Notes: generated from the sequence alone by a model not told the origin. A stretch of DNA of 64,000 bases from Clostridiaceae bacterium (GCA_016287385.1 JAEEWM010000017.1:148607-212606); one strand, 5' to 3'. Shown: positions 48,702 through 58,469, numbered from the stretch's first letter. Translations and numbers: made by a program.

Positions 48702-50823
48702 CAGCATTTCCTTCGTCTGTTTCGATATAGTATGCTTTTTCAAATTTAGCCATTATACCTTTTTCGTCATACATGCCCTGAATATAATCACTTAAAAGAG
48801 GCTTTAGACAATCCGTCCATAATTCACCAAAGGTCATAGTTTTTAATTTCAGGAAATATGATGCACCAATCTGATAATTCTCATTAAGGTCACCCTCTTC
48901 ACTGATAATTGCAGCATTTAAACTATTCATTCGTATAATGGCTTCTCTTTCCATTTCGTCACCAAGCGTATGGAGCATTTGTGTGTTTTCAGAAGCTTTT
49001 ATTTCAATAAATCTGAATCTGCGACGCATTGCAAAATCAAAACTGTCAACGGATCTGTCAATATCGTTCATTGTTCCGATTATGTAGACGTTGTCCGGTA
49101 TGTAGAACTTTTCATCTAGATCATCATGCATATTAGAATACTGAGTAAATATTTCTCCTGCCTTTCCACGGTATCCAGGATCAATTGAGAAAAACAACTC
49201 ACCGAGTATCTTAGATATTTCTCCACGGTTTATTTCATCAATTATGAAAACATAATCCTTTTCTTTTACATTGCTGACAACGGCAGGAGTCACATGTTTT
49301 TTCTGTAATTTCTTTTTAATAGTAGCAATCTGACAATAAAGAGAAAAGTAATATGAATCCTCCTGCGTTTTAGGATGATTGAAGAATGCTGTTACATCTT
49401 TTGGATTTTCAAACTCGCTATCACTAGTAAGCAATTTTTTAAGTTCTGTAATACGTAACTTTATGCTGTTAGATACATTGTTCTGTGGAATAAAAATATA
49501 AATATATGCGGAATCAGCATCAGATATTAAATATTTGCTTCCTGTTTTCGTTTCTAATTGTGTCTCATTGAATTTTATTTCATCCAAGAACTCTTCTATT
49601 GAGGTTTGGATTATATAATCACTTTTTGCTACGTTATTTTCTTTATGAGCATCCTCATAGTTTTTTCTGGCTCTATTGACAAAAGACTTAAACACTCCAT
49701 CCTGTAACTTGAAGCCTAAAGAATTGTCAGCATTCATTATAGGACGAAGACCTTCAATAAAATCAGAATAGTCATAATTGGGATGGAACTGTACAAAACC
49801 AATTTGACTTCTTTCATCGTCTGTTAAATCATCGTAATCGATTGTACGCCCCCCACTAACAATGTCGGAGGCGATTTCCTTTGCAAGATAGGTTTTGCCC
49901 GTTCCTGGCGCCCCTCTAAAAATAATGTTTTTTGAATTTTTCAAAACAGTTGAATATGATTTGATATATTGTATACTATCGCCTTCTAATTGATTATCTT
50001 TTTCACTGCTGTTCAGAGTTGCTTCACTTGAGTTTTGCTTCCATTTATCACAAATATCTGAAGCATCATAAAAATCAAAATCTTCATATTGTTTAGGGTC
50101 GGATTCTTTAATTCTTTCTCGAATAGTTTTAATTTTTTTATCTATTAGATACGCATCTTCAGCGGTATTCAGCAGGTAAGAAAAACAGTTAGCAATACTA
50201 TTTTTATCTCTTACTGAAACTATGCGTTCATACTTTGTCGGATCCGAAAGATATAAAAGCACTTCAACAATCGGCTTATTTCCAGAATATTCCCTTACTA
50301 CTCTATAATTCTTGTAAGCTTCATATTCTTTATAATCATCTTTATGTTTACAACTTAAACAGATATTAATTATGAAATCCTTTATTCTTTTAACATCTAA
50401 TTGTTCTTGGCTTTTTTTATTAATTATCGCATCGAACAAAAGAACAATATACTTTATTCCTTCATACTTTGTAGCTTTAAAGTTTTGGCCTGTTCCAGCA
50501 AATGTTGTTGGAGCTTTCTTGTCAGTTGTTTCAAAGCACGTATCCAGTCTCTTAATAAGAGAAAAACCCCACAGCCAAATCGCATGAGAAAACAAATTCT
50601 TAGTAAGCGGATCGGCTTCATGGAAATGTAAGGGTGCTTTTTTATTAAAGTCTCCTTTAAATCGATCCGGTTTATTTGCAAATATTTCAATAACTTTGCC
50701 GACATATTCTTTGGTGAAAATATGGTCGTCTTTGTCTTGCAAAAAGTCCTTTTCTTGAACAAACACTCTGTCAATAAAACCGTCATACAATTCATAAATA
50801 GGCTTATCACATTCTCTATACAT
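48688..50823 (-). CDS. mcrB: McrB-type AAA+ GTPase of a restriction system
   Basis: A 711-residue protein. The N-terminal 280 residues are an unrecognised domain that should choose the DNA target. The AAA+ part has Walker A FRGAPGTGKTYLAKEIASDI, Walker B YVFIIDEINRGEISKILGEL and the McrB signature GTMNDIDRSVDSFDFAMRRR. McrB uses GTP to move on DNA and drive McrC cutting. Lysine, isoleucine and asparagine are frequent and the DNA is A+T-rich, as expected for transferred DNA. It is the first gene of the two-gene operon. Confidence 0.9.
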   Translation of the reverse strand: MYRECDKPIYELYDGFIDRVFVQEKDFLQDKDDHIFTKEYVGKVIEIFANKPDRFKGDFNKKAPLHFHEADPLTKNLFSHAIWLWGFSLIKRLDTCFETTDKKAPTTFAGTGQNFKATKYEGIKYIVLLFDAIINKKSQEQLDVKRIKDFIINICLSCKHKDDYKEYEAYKNYRVVREYSGNKPIVEVLLYLSDPTKYERIVSVRDKNSIANCFSYLLNTAEDAYLIDKKIKTIRERIKESDPKQYEDFDFYDASDICDKWKQNSSEATLNSSEKDNQLEGDSIQYIKSYSTVLKNSKNIIFRGAPGTGKTYLAKEIASDIVSGGRTIDYDDLTDDERSQIGFVQFHPNYDYSDFIEGLRPIMNADNSLGFKLQDGVFKSFVNRARKNYEDAHKENNVAKSDYIIQTSIEEFLDEIKFNETQLETKTGSKYLISDADSAYIYIFIPQNNVSNSIKLRITELKKLLTSDSEFENPKDVTAFFNHPKTQEDSYYFSLYCQIATIKKKLQKKHVTPAVVSNVKEKDYVFIIDEINRGEISKILGELFFSIDPGYRGKAGEIFTQYSNMHDDLDEKFYIPDNVYIIGTMNDIDRSVDSFDFAMRRRFRFIEIKASENTQMLHTLGDEMEREAIIRMNSLNAAIISEEGDLNENYQIGASYFLKLKTMTFGELWTDCLKPLLSDYIQGMYDEKGIMAKFEKAYYIETDEGNADEIN

Positions 50824-51163
50824 TTCGCACTCTCCCCAAAATTATTTCATTTTTATATTATCATAAGGTGCGTTTTTTGGCAACATAAAAAAACTTTATT
50901 TATTGAAGCGTCAGCCTATACATCGAATATCGAAATCTGTAAAACTGTGCTCGGGTAGCCGTCAGAAAACGGCGACCGAAGGCATTGCTTGACCGTTTTG
51001 CCGCTCGCTTCAAAAAGAATGATTATTTTTCAATTCGGGTACTCTTTGGGTACTTTTTAGCGGTTTTAGCGCAGTGGAATAAATGATTGGAATGACTTTT
51101 TGGGAGGCAAGTCTTCCCGAAGAGAGAATGTTATTTTTCCGGTATCAAGCACTTCTTATGCTT

Positions 51164-51201
51164 TTCAAGTCCCGTCACTCGCACCAAAATTTTCCGAATC
51201 G
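51164..51201 (+). repeat. Right attachment-like repeat
   Basis: Identical to 46868-46905 over 38 bases; followed by a copy of the tRNA-Leu terminator with two bases missing in one arm. Confidence 0.85.
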
Positions 51202-51312
51202 AGCCGTTAGGTTTGGTTCGGAATTTTTTGTTTACCAATAGTGACCGGACTTGAAAAGGTCGGTGCGTTTCCCGGCAGACTCATCGTTTATTAAAGTTTT
51301 TTCCTAAAACTG

Positions 51313-51340
51313 TTGCTTTATCTCACAAATTTGTTATAAT
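51313..51340 (+). promoter_or_regulatory. Promoter of the second GGDEF gene
   Basis: TTGCTT (51313-51318) and TATAAT (51335-51340), 16 bases apart; the leader is about 95 bases long. Confidence 0.65.
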
Positions 51341-51440
51341 ATTTAGAAGAGCGGTTTCTCGTAATGAGTTTTCCGCGCCGGGCTTTGCGGCGCAAGACAC
51401 TTTCAGTCATCGCCGTCGAAAGTGAGAAAAGAGGCATATT

Positions 51441-52595
51441 ATGAACAATGACGTTTTGATCGCGTTCAGCGTTTTTCAGTTGGTGTTCTTGATGCTGGAC
51501 ATTTTTATTTTGACAAATACGGACCGCAACATCGCCCGGAAGAACGAATATACGTGGTTTTATGTACTGATCGCCGCGCATATGGCATATCTGATACTCA
51601 ACAACCTCTGGACTTTATCCGAATATAATATGGTGGAGCTTCCAAAGGGCGTCTTGCTTGTCGTCTGCACCGCCAGTCTCTGGACTGTGACGGTATGCGC
51701 GACCGCCTTCTTTATGTTTACGGTTGAAAAGCTGAATATAAAGCATTTACAGTCCGGCGCAGGCAGGTACCTCAGCTGGCTGCCCGAGGCGTTTTCCACC
51801 CTGATAATTGCCACAAGCGCATGGACAAAGCTGGTATTCTATCTTGATGAAAACGGCTCTTTCATTCACGGTCCGATGTACCTGCCGACGATGATATCGG
51901 TAAGTCTTTATCTGCTGATTATAGCGACGGTATCGTTTATCAATATTTTACGCAAAAAGACAAGCTTTTTGCGCAAAGCGAACGCCACACTGCTCATCTC
52001 GGTGTTAGTAATCATCGCCTTTATCGTAGCGGACGGATTTCTGGCAACAGCTTCCATCCTCCCCGCCGCCGTCTTTTCCGTCATAGCCGGCATTTTCATC
52101 ACCATGCAGGTAGCAAATATCAATTCCGACGCGCTGACCGGCATGAATAACCGCCGCAAAGCGGAGGAGTATCTTTCCGACAGGATAAAGAACGTCTCGG
52201 AGAAAAAGCCCCTATACCTGTACATGGGCGACCTTAACAGTTTCAAACAAATCAACGATACCTACGGTCACGCCGTAGGGGATGAGGCGCTCATTCTCTG
52301 CAGTCAGGCCCTCAAGCAAACGACAGACCGGTACGGCGGATTTGCGGCGCGTTACGGCGGGGATGAATTTCTGATCTCCTGGCAGCCTGACAAGGACACA
52401 GATCCCGATCCCGACGCGCTCATCGGGGATGTAAACATTTTACTGCGGGACCTGTCAGCCGATAAGCCCTACAAGCTGATGATGACAGCGGGTCATGTTT
52501 GCTGTACGGACCCGAAAGAGCCGCTTGTTTCCTACATCCGGCAGGCTGACGCTCTGCTGTATCAGCGCAAAAGCGCTCTGAACATCAACCGCTGA
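51441..52595 (+). CDS. Membrane-bound GGDEF protein (diguanylate cyclase)
   Basis: A 384-residue protein with about seven hydrophobic segments in the first 230 residues and a C-terminal GGDEF domain: SDALTGMNNRRKAEEYL, YMGDLNSFKQINDTYGHAVG and RYGGDEFLISW. The motif is intact; the RxxD inhibitory site is absent. It lies just outside the right end of the McrBC island with its own promoter and terminator. It is a second source of c-di-GMP in the window for the two riboswitches. Confidence 0.9.
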   Translation: MNNDVLIAFSVFQLVFLMLDIFILTNTDRNIARKNEYTWFYVLIAAHMAYLILNNLWTLSEYNMVELPKGVLLVVCTASLWTVTVCATAFFMFTVEKLNIKHLQSGAGRYLSWLPEAFSTLIIATSAWTKLVFYLDENGSFIHGPMYLPTMISVSLYLLIIATVSFINILRKKTSFLRKANATLLISVLVIIAFIVADGFLATASILPAAVFSVIAGIFITMQVANINSDALTGMNNRRKAEEYLSDRIKNVSEKKPLYLYMGDLNSFKQINDTYGHAVGDEALILCSQALKQTTDRYGGFAARYGGDEFLISWQPDKDTDPDPDALIGDVNILLRDLSADKPYKLMMTAGHVCCTDPKEPLVSYIRQADALLYQRKSALNINR

Positions 52596-52721
52596 AGCTT
52601 TACCGAAAAACCGGGATTTCTTGTATGTTTGCAGTATGGCGGAATTTGAAAGCGACGGTCTGACGCAGTCAAATTGCGACCCTTAGTAAGACCGTTAAAA
52701 GTATTGTAAAATAACAAAAAG

Positions 52722-52755
52722 CACCGTTTGCTTTGCCGGCAGACGGTGTTTTTTT
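52722..52755. terminator. Bidirectional terminator between GGDEF and recG
   Basis: Ten-base-pair stem with one G-U pair (52722-52731 with 52739-52748 region), T7 on the plus strand, CTTTTTGTTATTTT on the minus strand. Confidence 0.85.
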
Positions 52756-52790
52756 CGGGGTTGCTTAATCTTAACGCGAGCGGGCGTTAT

Positions 52791-54830
52791 TCAGTTTTCA
52801 TTAAGTTTTTTATACATATCTATAACAGCCTGACGAAGAGCGGCGTTTTCCGGTTCTTTAAGGCGAGGGTCGTGTTCAAGCAGGTTTGCCGCCGCCATTG
52901 AGGCAAGCTTCAGCACATCGTTATCGGCGTAAAGATCAGCGATTTTAAGGTCGGGCAGACCGTGCTGACGCTGACCGAGAAAGTCGCCCGGTCCGCGCAG
53001 TCGCAGGTCCTCCTCCGCTATTTTGAAGCCGTCGGAAGTGGTTTTCATCACCTGCATACGGCGGTTTATGTTGTCGCCTTTGAGGTCGGTTATGAAAATA
53101 CAGCTTGAAGCGTACCTGCCGCGCCCGATTCTGCCGCGAAGCTGGTGAAGCGCAGAAAGCCCGAAACGTTCGGCGTTCTCTATGAGCATAACGGCGGCGT
53201 TCGGAACGTCTATACCGACTTCAATAACAGTTGTGCAGACGAGCAGTTGTATCTCGCCCGAAGCAAAGCGGCGCATAATGTCGTCCTTTTCCGCGCCCTT
53301 CATTTTACCGTGCAGCAGTCCCACCCGGTAATCTTTGAAAGCGCCGGCGGATATATCGGTGAAATACTGTTCGGCGCTCTTGACGCCCGCCGTCTGCTCG
53401 CTTTCCTCTACCATGGGACAGACGATATACCCCTGCCTGCCCTCGTCAAGATATTTTTTTATGTAATTATACACGCGCTCGCGAAGTTCACTTGTCACCA
53501 CGTAACTGTCGGTCTTTGCGCGGCCGCGCGGGTATTCATCGAGAATGCTGATATCAAGATCGCCGTAAATTATAAGTCCGAGAGTGCGCGGTATCGGCGT
53601 TGCAGACATAACGAGCGTATGGACGTTCTCGCCTTTAAGGGCGAGCGCCGCGCGCTGATTAACGCCGAAGCGGTGCTGTTCATCGGTAATGACGAGAGCG
53701 ACGTTGCGAAACTCAACATCCTCCGACAAAAGCGCGTGCGTACCGACGGCTATTTGCGCTTCGCCGCAGAGCAACCTTTGCTTTGCCGCCGTTTTTTCGC
53801 TTTTTTTCATAGAGCCGGTGAGTAAAACGCACCCGATATCAGTTCCCGCAAAAAACTCCGAAAAGGTTTTATAATGCTGTTCGGCGAGTATTTCGGTAGG
53901 CGCCATAAGCACCGACTGGTAACCGTTTCTCGCCGCGTTGTACATAAGCGCCGCCGCCACGAGCGTTTTGCCGCTTCCGACGTCGCCCTCTATAAGTCTG
54001 TTCATCACCCTGCCCGACGCCATATCCGAAAGGCACTCCTTTACCGCCCTTTTCTGCGCGGCGGTCGGTTCAAATTTAAGGAGCGAATAAAAGCGCTCGG
54101 TGTAATCACGGTTTATAACGGCGCTCGCCGCCGCCTTTCGCTTGCCTTTAAGCAGCATAAGCGAGGTGCACAGCACGAAAAGTTCTTCAAAAACAAGATA
54201 TTTTTTTGCCCGCAGGAGCGCCTCGCGGCTTTTCGGAAAATGGATATTCGCTATCGCTTCGGCGGCAGTGGTAAGTCGGTTGCCGACGCGCACGCTTTCG
54301 GGTATTGTCTCCTCGATTTCAGTGTCCTTCATCGCCTCGCGCACCAGCTTTTCTATCGCCGCGGAGGACATATTCGCGCTTGCGCGGTAAACCGGTATTA
54401 TACCCTCGAAACTCGTTTCCCTTATTTCGGGAGAGGACATATTAAACCCGAAGCGGTCAAGCTCGATTTTACCGAGGAAAAGGTATTCGCTTTCCTTATG
54501 AAGCTTTGCGGCGAGATATTTGTTGTTAAAAATCGTAACCTGCATAAAGCCGGTGCCGTCGTACACGGAAAACTTGAAAAGCGTCATGTTTTTGCGGATG
54601 AAATGCTCGCTTATTTCGCTTGTTATCCTGCCTTTTACGCAGACAAACTCGCCCGAAACGCAGTTGAAAATACTCTTTATATTGCCGAAATCCTCATACC
54701 CTCTCGGAAAAAAACGCAAAAGGGCACCGACGGTATCGATGCCCATAGCACTTAAATATTCGGCGCGGCGGGCGCCTACGCCTTTAAGATATCTGATATC
54801 TGTATTTATATCCGGCATATCTTTTCTCAC
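52791..54830 (-). CDS. recG: ATP-dependent DNA helicase RecG
   Basis: A 679-residue helicase that remodels stalled forks and Holliday junctions. The wedge OB domain comes first (around VCVKGRITSEISEHF), then the helicase motifs GDVGSGKTLVAAALMYN, ITDEQHRFGVNQR, VMSATPIPRTLGL, STVIEVGIDVPNA-like CTTVIEVGIDVPNAAVMLIE and QLRGRIGRG. The frame begins with GTG at 54830, whose GTGA overlaps the fakA stop; an ATG four codons later is an alternative. Gene order asp23-fakA-recG is typical of Firmicutes. Confidence 0.96.
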   Translation of the reverse strand: MRKDMPDINTDIRYLKGVGARRAEYLSAMGIDTVGALLRFFPRGYEDFGNIKSIFNCVSGEFVCVKGRITSEISEHFIRKNMTLFKFSVYDGTGFMQVTIFNNKYLAAKLHKESEYLFLGKIELDRFGFNMSSPEIRETSFEGIIPVYRASANMSSAAIEKLVREAMKDTEIEETIPESVRVGNRLTTAAEAIANIHFPKSREALLRAKKYLVFEELFVLCTSLMLLKGKRKAAASAVINRDYTERFYSLLKFEPTAAQKRAVKECLSDMASGRVMNRLIEGDVGSGKTLVAAALMYNAARNGYQSVLMAPTEILAEQHYKTFSEFFAGTDIGCVLLTGSMKKSEKTAAKQRLLCGEAQIAVGTHALLSEDVEFRNVALVITDEQHRFGVNQRAALALKGENVHTLVMSATPIPRTLGLIIYGDLDISILDEYPRGRAKTDSYVVTSELRERVYNYIKKYLDEGRQGYIVCPMVEESEQTAGVKSAEQYFTDISAGAFKDYRVGLLHGKMKGAEKDDIMRRFASGEIQLLVCTTVIEVGIDVPNAAVMLIENAERFGLSALHQLRGRIGRGRYASSCIFITDLKGDNINRRMQVMKTTSDGFKIAEEDLRLRGPGDFLGQRQHGLPDLKIADLYADNDVLKLASMAAANLLEHDPRLKEPENAALRQAVIDMYKKLNEN

Positions 54831-56509
54831 TCTACTGAAATAATATAGTAGTACACCGGCTGACCGCCGTTTACAAGAGTTATTTCGACGCGCTCGCCGT
54901 ATTTCTCGTTAAGCTGTCTTTCAATATCCTGCGCCGCGATATCGGTAATATCCTTACCGTAAATAACCGTTACAAACTCGCTGTTGCGCTTTATCATTTT
55001 GCCCGCGAGTTTAAGGGTGGCGCGCTCAACGTCATTATCGACGAAAACGATTTTGCCGCCGGTAAGCGCCATTATTTCGCCCTCTTTGATCTTATGGCCG
55101 TCAAAATCCGAATCGCGCGCGGCAAAAGTGACCTGACCGGTGGCTATTTTCTCCGCCGCCTTCTGCATTTCTATGGCGTTGGTCTCATCGTCCGCGTCGT
55201 CATTGAAATTAAGCATGGCGGTTATACCCTGCGGAACGGTGCGTGTATGAAGCACGATTACCTTTCTGGTGCTTATCGGAACCGCCTGCTCCGCCGCCAT
55301 TATAATGTTTTTATTGTTAGGCAGAACAAACACGGTGCTTGCGGGGCAGTTTTCTATGGCGCGAAGAATATCGTCGGTGCTCGGGTTCATGGTCTGACCG
55401 CCGGAGACGACGTTATCCACGCCCAAATCGCGGAAGAGCTCGGTGAGCCCGTCACCCGCGCAAACAGATACGAAGCCGACCGGTTTGGTTATCTCAACCG
55501 GCTTTATGGTCTCGGTAAGATCGGCGCTCTTAGTCGGCTTTTTCGCCGCCTCCTTCGCGTCGTGCCTTGCGCGCTCGTGCTGGTCGCGCATATTTTCTAT
55601 TTTAAGGTGAACGAGTCCGCCGAAGGTAAGACCGTTTTCTATCGCGTTGCCGGGGTGGTCGGTATGCACATGCACCTTAATGATCTCTTCATCGTCCACA
55701 ACGACAACACAGTCGCCTATCGATTCAAGATAGGAGCGTAACTCCTGCGGCTCCTTTTCACACTGCGGGTCGCGGTTTACGATAAACTCGGTGCAGTATG
55801 TAAAGGTTATCTCCCCTTCAAACTCACCGGCGGCGTTCCGGCTTTCGGACTCGGTTTCCTGCTGTACCGTTTCACGCGCTGTGCTCGCTATTATTGTGCC
55901 GCCGCCGAGGACTTCACGCATACCTTCAAGTATAAGCACAAAGCCCTTGCCGCCCGCGTCAACAACGCCGGCTTTTTTAAGGGCGGGTAAAAGCTCGGGT
56001 GTGGTTTCGAGCGCTTCACGCGCGCCTTCTATCGCGGCGTCGAATACGCCGAGCGCGTCTCTGCCCGCCATAAGCGCCGTCTGCGCCCTTTCGCTTGCCA
56101 CGCGCGCCACGGTCAGAATCGTGCCCTCTGTGGGCTTCATAACCGCTTTATACGCACCCTCGACGCCGAGTTTAAGCGCTTCGGTAAGATTTGCGGCGGT
56201 CATATATTCCTCATCGCCTATTCCCTTTGCAAAGCCGCGGAACAAAAGCGACGTAATAACGCCGGAATTACCCCTCGCGCCGCGAAGCAGAGCGGCGGCG
56301 TTCACGGCGGCAATTCTGCCGGCGGTCGCACCCTCGATTTTCTCAAGTTCTCTTACCGAATTGGCAAGAGTCATGGACATATTCGTTCCGGTATCGCCGT
56401 CAGGCACCGGAAAAACGTTAAGATCGTCTATCGCTTTTCTGTTATTTGAAAGATTATTTGCCGCGGACAGTATAGCGTCACGCAGAGTATTACCGTTAAA
56501 CAAAAACAA
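54827..56509 (-). CDS. fakA: Fatty acid kinase catalytic subunit (DAK2 domain)
   Basis: A 560-residue YloV/FakA protein. The N-terminal DhaL-type kinase domain has DDLNVFPVPDGDTGTNMSMT and RGNSGVITSLLFRG with metal-binding aspartates; the C-terminal DAK1-like part has VSGGQTMNPSTDDIL and FVLPNNKNIIMAAEQA. With a FakB fatty-acid-binding partner it phosphorylates fatty acids for lipid synthesis. FakB is not in the window. It follows the Asp23 gene by 23 bases. Confidence 0.92.
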   Translation of the reverse strand: MFLFNGNTLRDAILSAANNLSNNRKAIDDLNVFPVPDGDTGTNMSMTLANSVRELEKIEGATAGRIAAVNAAALLRGARGNSGVITSLLFRGFAKGIGDEEYMTAANLTEALKLGVEGAYKAVMKPTEGTILTVARVASERAQTALMAGRDALGVFDAAIEGAREALETTPELLPALKKAGVVDAGGKGFVLILEGMREVLGGGTIIASTARETVQQETESESRNAAGEFEGEITFTYCTEFIVNRDPQCEKEPQELRSYLESIGDCVVVVDDEEIIKVHVHTDHPGNAIENGLTFGGLVHLKIENMRDQHERARHDAKEAAKKPTKSADLTETIKPVEITKPVGFVSVCAGDGLTELFRDLGVDNVVSGGQTMNPSTDDILRAIENCPASTVFVLPNNKNIIMAAEQAVPISTRKVIVLHTRTVPQGITAMLNFNDDADDETNAIEMQKAAEKIATGQVTFAARDSDFDGHKIKEGEIMALTGGKIVFVDNDVERATLKLAGKMIKRNSEFVTVIYGKDITDIAAQDIERQLNEKYGERVEITLVNGGQPVYYYIISVE

Positions 56510-56532
56510 GCACTCCTTTAAGAGATAGTATT

Positions 56533-56883
56533 TTATTCTTTGATACCGTCAACCATAACGGACACCTTATTGACGGGTATGCCCGTTATATCTTCAACGG
56601 CGTATTTCACCTTTTCGGTAATGCTTGCCGCAATTGCGTTTATATTCATACCGTAGGTTATAACAATATGCAACTCTACGTCTATCGAATCCGCGTCGCC
56701 CGTAACCTTTATACCGGTATCAAGCGCCTGCGCTTTTCTGAAAACGCCCAGCAGTTTCTGTTTAGAGCCGTTAGGTACCATACCCACGACGCCGAAGCAG
56801 GAAACGACCTCCGAGCCGATAAGCTTGGATAAAAACTCTTCGGTAACGGTTATTGTACCGGTTCTCGTTTCGTAAGAAATCAT
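56533..56883 (-). CDS. Asp23/Gls24 family envelope protein (YloU-like)
   Basis: A 116-residue Asp23-domain protein: GTITVTEEFLSKLIGSEVVS, then FGVVGMV, DADSIDVELHIVITYGMNIN and the end GIPVNKVSVMVDGI. It is of the YloU type, encoded directly before fakA in most Firmicutes and probably linked to lipid or envelope balance. GGAGG precedes the ATG. Confidence 0.92.
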   Translation of the reverse strand: MISYETRTGTITVTEEFLSKLIGSEVVSCFGVVGMVPNGSKQKLLGVFRKAQALDTGIKVTGDADSIDVELHIVITYGMNINAIAASITEKVKYAVEDITGIPVNKVSVMVDGIKE

Positions 56884-56897
56884 AATAAAACCTCCGT

Positions 56898-58454
56898 TTA
56901 TTTAATATTGTAGTTTTCCAGATTAAGAAACACATCCGACGCTGAGGGCATAACGCCGCTCTCAATGGCGGAAGTGTAAAACAGCATGCCCTGCCGGTAA
57001 CACACGGGTATCTGCGGCATTTCAGTGAGAAACGCGCCCGCAAGGTCAGCCGGTTTTATCTTGCCCTGCCTGTAACTCTCTACCATTTCGCCGCAAACGG
57101 TTTTAAGCGGCGTCCCTGCTTCATCATCCGAAACCGGAACCGTTACGCCGTACGCCGCGCTGCCGCCCGCCACCACAAGACCCGACAGGTCCATATTGGG
57201 CAGTACGCGTATCTCGCCGAGGTAAAGCTCAAAGCTGCCGGCCTCAAGCAAAGCTTTATACTGTGCGAACGGTTTTGAAACAACGTTTATTTCAATACCG
57301 GCGGCGCGGCACTCGTTTGCGATAAGGTTTGCCGCCGCCGCTCTTGAAGAATTATCTGAATTGACAAGCAAACTGAATTTAAGATGTTTACCGTCCGAAT
57401 TACAGTAATAACCCTTATCCAAGTTATTATAACCCATTTTTCCGAGATTCTCAACACTTATTTGCAAATCCGCGCCGGTTTTCAAAGATTGTACCGCGTT
57501 TGTTGCCTTGAATTTCGGGTTATAAAAGCCGGTTGCGGGCACGGCGTTATCATAATACGCGCTGTGACATATCTCGTAACGGTCGATAGCCGAGGAAATC
57601 GCATACCGCACATTACTTACCGAAAGCAGCGGGTTCGCGCCGTTTACGCCGATGTACACAAAATTATTGAGGTTTACGTCGGCGCGCTTGCCGCTCATCC
57701 TGGCGATATTCGCGACCGACTCGTCCGCGTAATAGATATCGGTGTTGCCCACCTCAACGTAATGCGAGGCGGAAATATCATCCGGCGCGTTTATAAGCGT
57801 AATTTTCGATATATCGCTTTTTTTGCCGAAATAATTATCGTTCCTTAAGAGTATATTCGTATTATCCGAAACGTAATACCTGCCGCAGCCGACAGGAGCT
57901 ATATCCACACCGTCGGAATTCTTTTTACCGTCGCTTTCCGCTTTGATTATCGGAAAATCAAGTAAATTGAGGAAACACGGGTCCACGCAGGTAAGCGTAA
58001 ACACTACCGAATCGCCCTCCGCCGTCACCGACGACACCTCGTAAAGCTCCGAGGCGTATATCGTCTGACTGTTTCTGGCAAGGTTATAGGAATAAACAAC
58101 GTCATTCGGCGTAACAGGCGTGCCGTCGGTAAAGCTCGCTTTTTTAAGGGTCACCCTGCAGGTGTTGGCGCTTATCGAGGCGCTCTGCGCCAGGCAGTAT
58201 ACCGGATTATAGTTGTTATCGTATTTAAGCAGCGGGTCGTAAAGCAGGCGGGCCACCTGCCTGTTGTGCTTGGTTTTGGCGGTGTATGGATTGAAGCTGT
58301 CGCCCGAATAGTAAAGAAGGTTTATCTCAACGGATTTTATCTCAACGGCTTGCTCCGGTGAAATATCCGAGGCGGTGCCGCCGGACGACCTCCTGCACGA
58401 GGCGAGCGAAAAGCACAGTATCGCGCAAAGAATCGCGCAAACCGCTTTTTTCAT
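56898..58454 (-). CDS. ABC-transporter substrate-binding lipoprotein, family 5
   Basis: A 518-residue lipoprotein (signal peptide, lipobox SLASC) of the oligopeptide/nickel-type SBP family 5. The ARLLYDPLLKYDNNYNPVYC, FTDGTPVTPNDVVYSYNLAR and the peptide-binding hinge are visible. There is no permease or ATPase gene next to it, so it is an orphan binding protein that must use a transporter encoded elsewhere. It lies between the metallophosphoesterase and Asp23 genes with a GGAGG site. Confidence 0.88.
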   Translation of the reverse strand: MKKAVCAILCAILCFSLASCRRSSGGTASDISPEQAVEIKSVEINLLYYSGDSFNPYTAKTKHNRQVARLLYDPLLKYDNNYNPVYCLAQSASISANTCRVTLKKASFTDGTPVTPNDVVYSYNLARNSQTIYASELYEVSSVTAEGDSVVFTLTCVDPCFLNLLDFPIIKAESDGKKNSDGVDIAPVGCGRYYVSDNTNILLRNDNYFGKKSDISKITLINAPDDISASHYVEVGNTDIYYADESVANIARMSGKRADVNLNNFVYIGVNGANPLLSVSNVRYAISSAIDRYEICHSAYYDNAVPATGFYNPKFKATNAVQSLKTGADLQISVENLGKMGYNNLDKGYYCNSDGKHLKFSLLVNSDNSSRAAAANLIANECRAAGIEINVVSKPFAQYKALLEAGSFELYLGEIRVLPNMDLSGLVVAGGSAAYGVTVPVSDDEAGTPLKTVCGEMVESYRQGKIKPADLAGAFLTEMPQIPVCYRQGMLFYTSAIESGVMPSASDVFLNLENYNIK

Positions 58455-58469
58455 AATATCGCCTCCATA

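Larger units (their letters stand above)
46868..51201. mobile_element. McrBC island integrated at tRNA-Leu
   Basis: The region between the two 38-base direct repeats is visibly richer in A+T than the flanks and holds mcrB and mcrC, a hairpin-module array and partial tRNA-Leu copies. The repeats are what site-specific integration at a tRNA 3' end leaves behind. No integrase or excisionase gene is present, so the element is either a relic or moved in trans. The motif GGGTACTNTTTGGG occurs near both ends (47345, 51038). Confidence 0.75.
50824..51440. other. Gene-free right end of the island and GGDEF leader
   Basis: About 340 bases after mcrB hold no gene, only the GGGTACTCTTTGGGTACTTT motif at 51038-51057. 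The right tRNA-Leu-type repeat follows at 51164-51201 with its copied terminator. The last 130 bases belong to the promoter and leader of the GGDEF gene, with two small hairpins (51378-51405 region and 51399-51425 region). Confidence 0.6.

Noticed and set aside
51441..52595. The second GGDEF gene as cargo of the McrBC island
   Set aside because: It lies outside the right repeat, and its base composition matches the chromosome.
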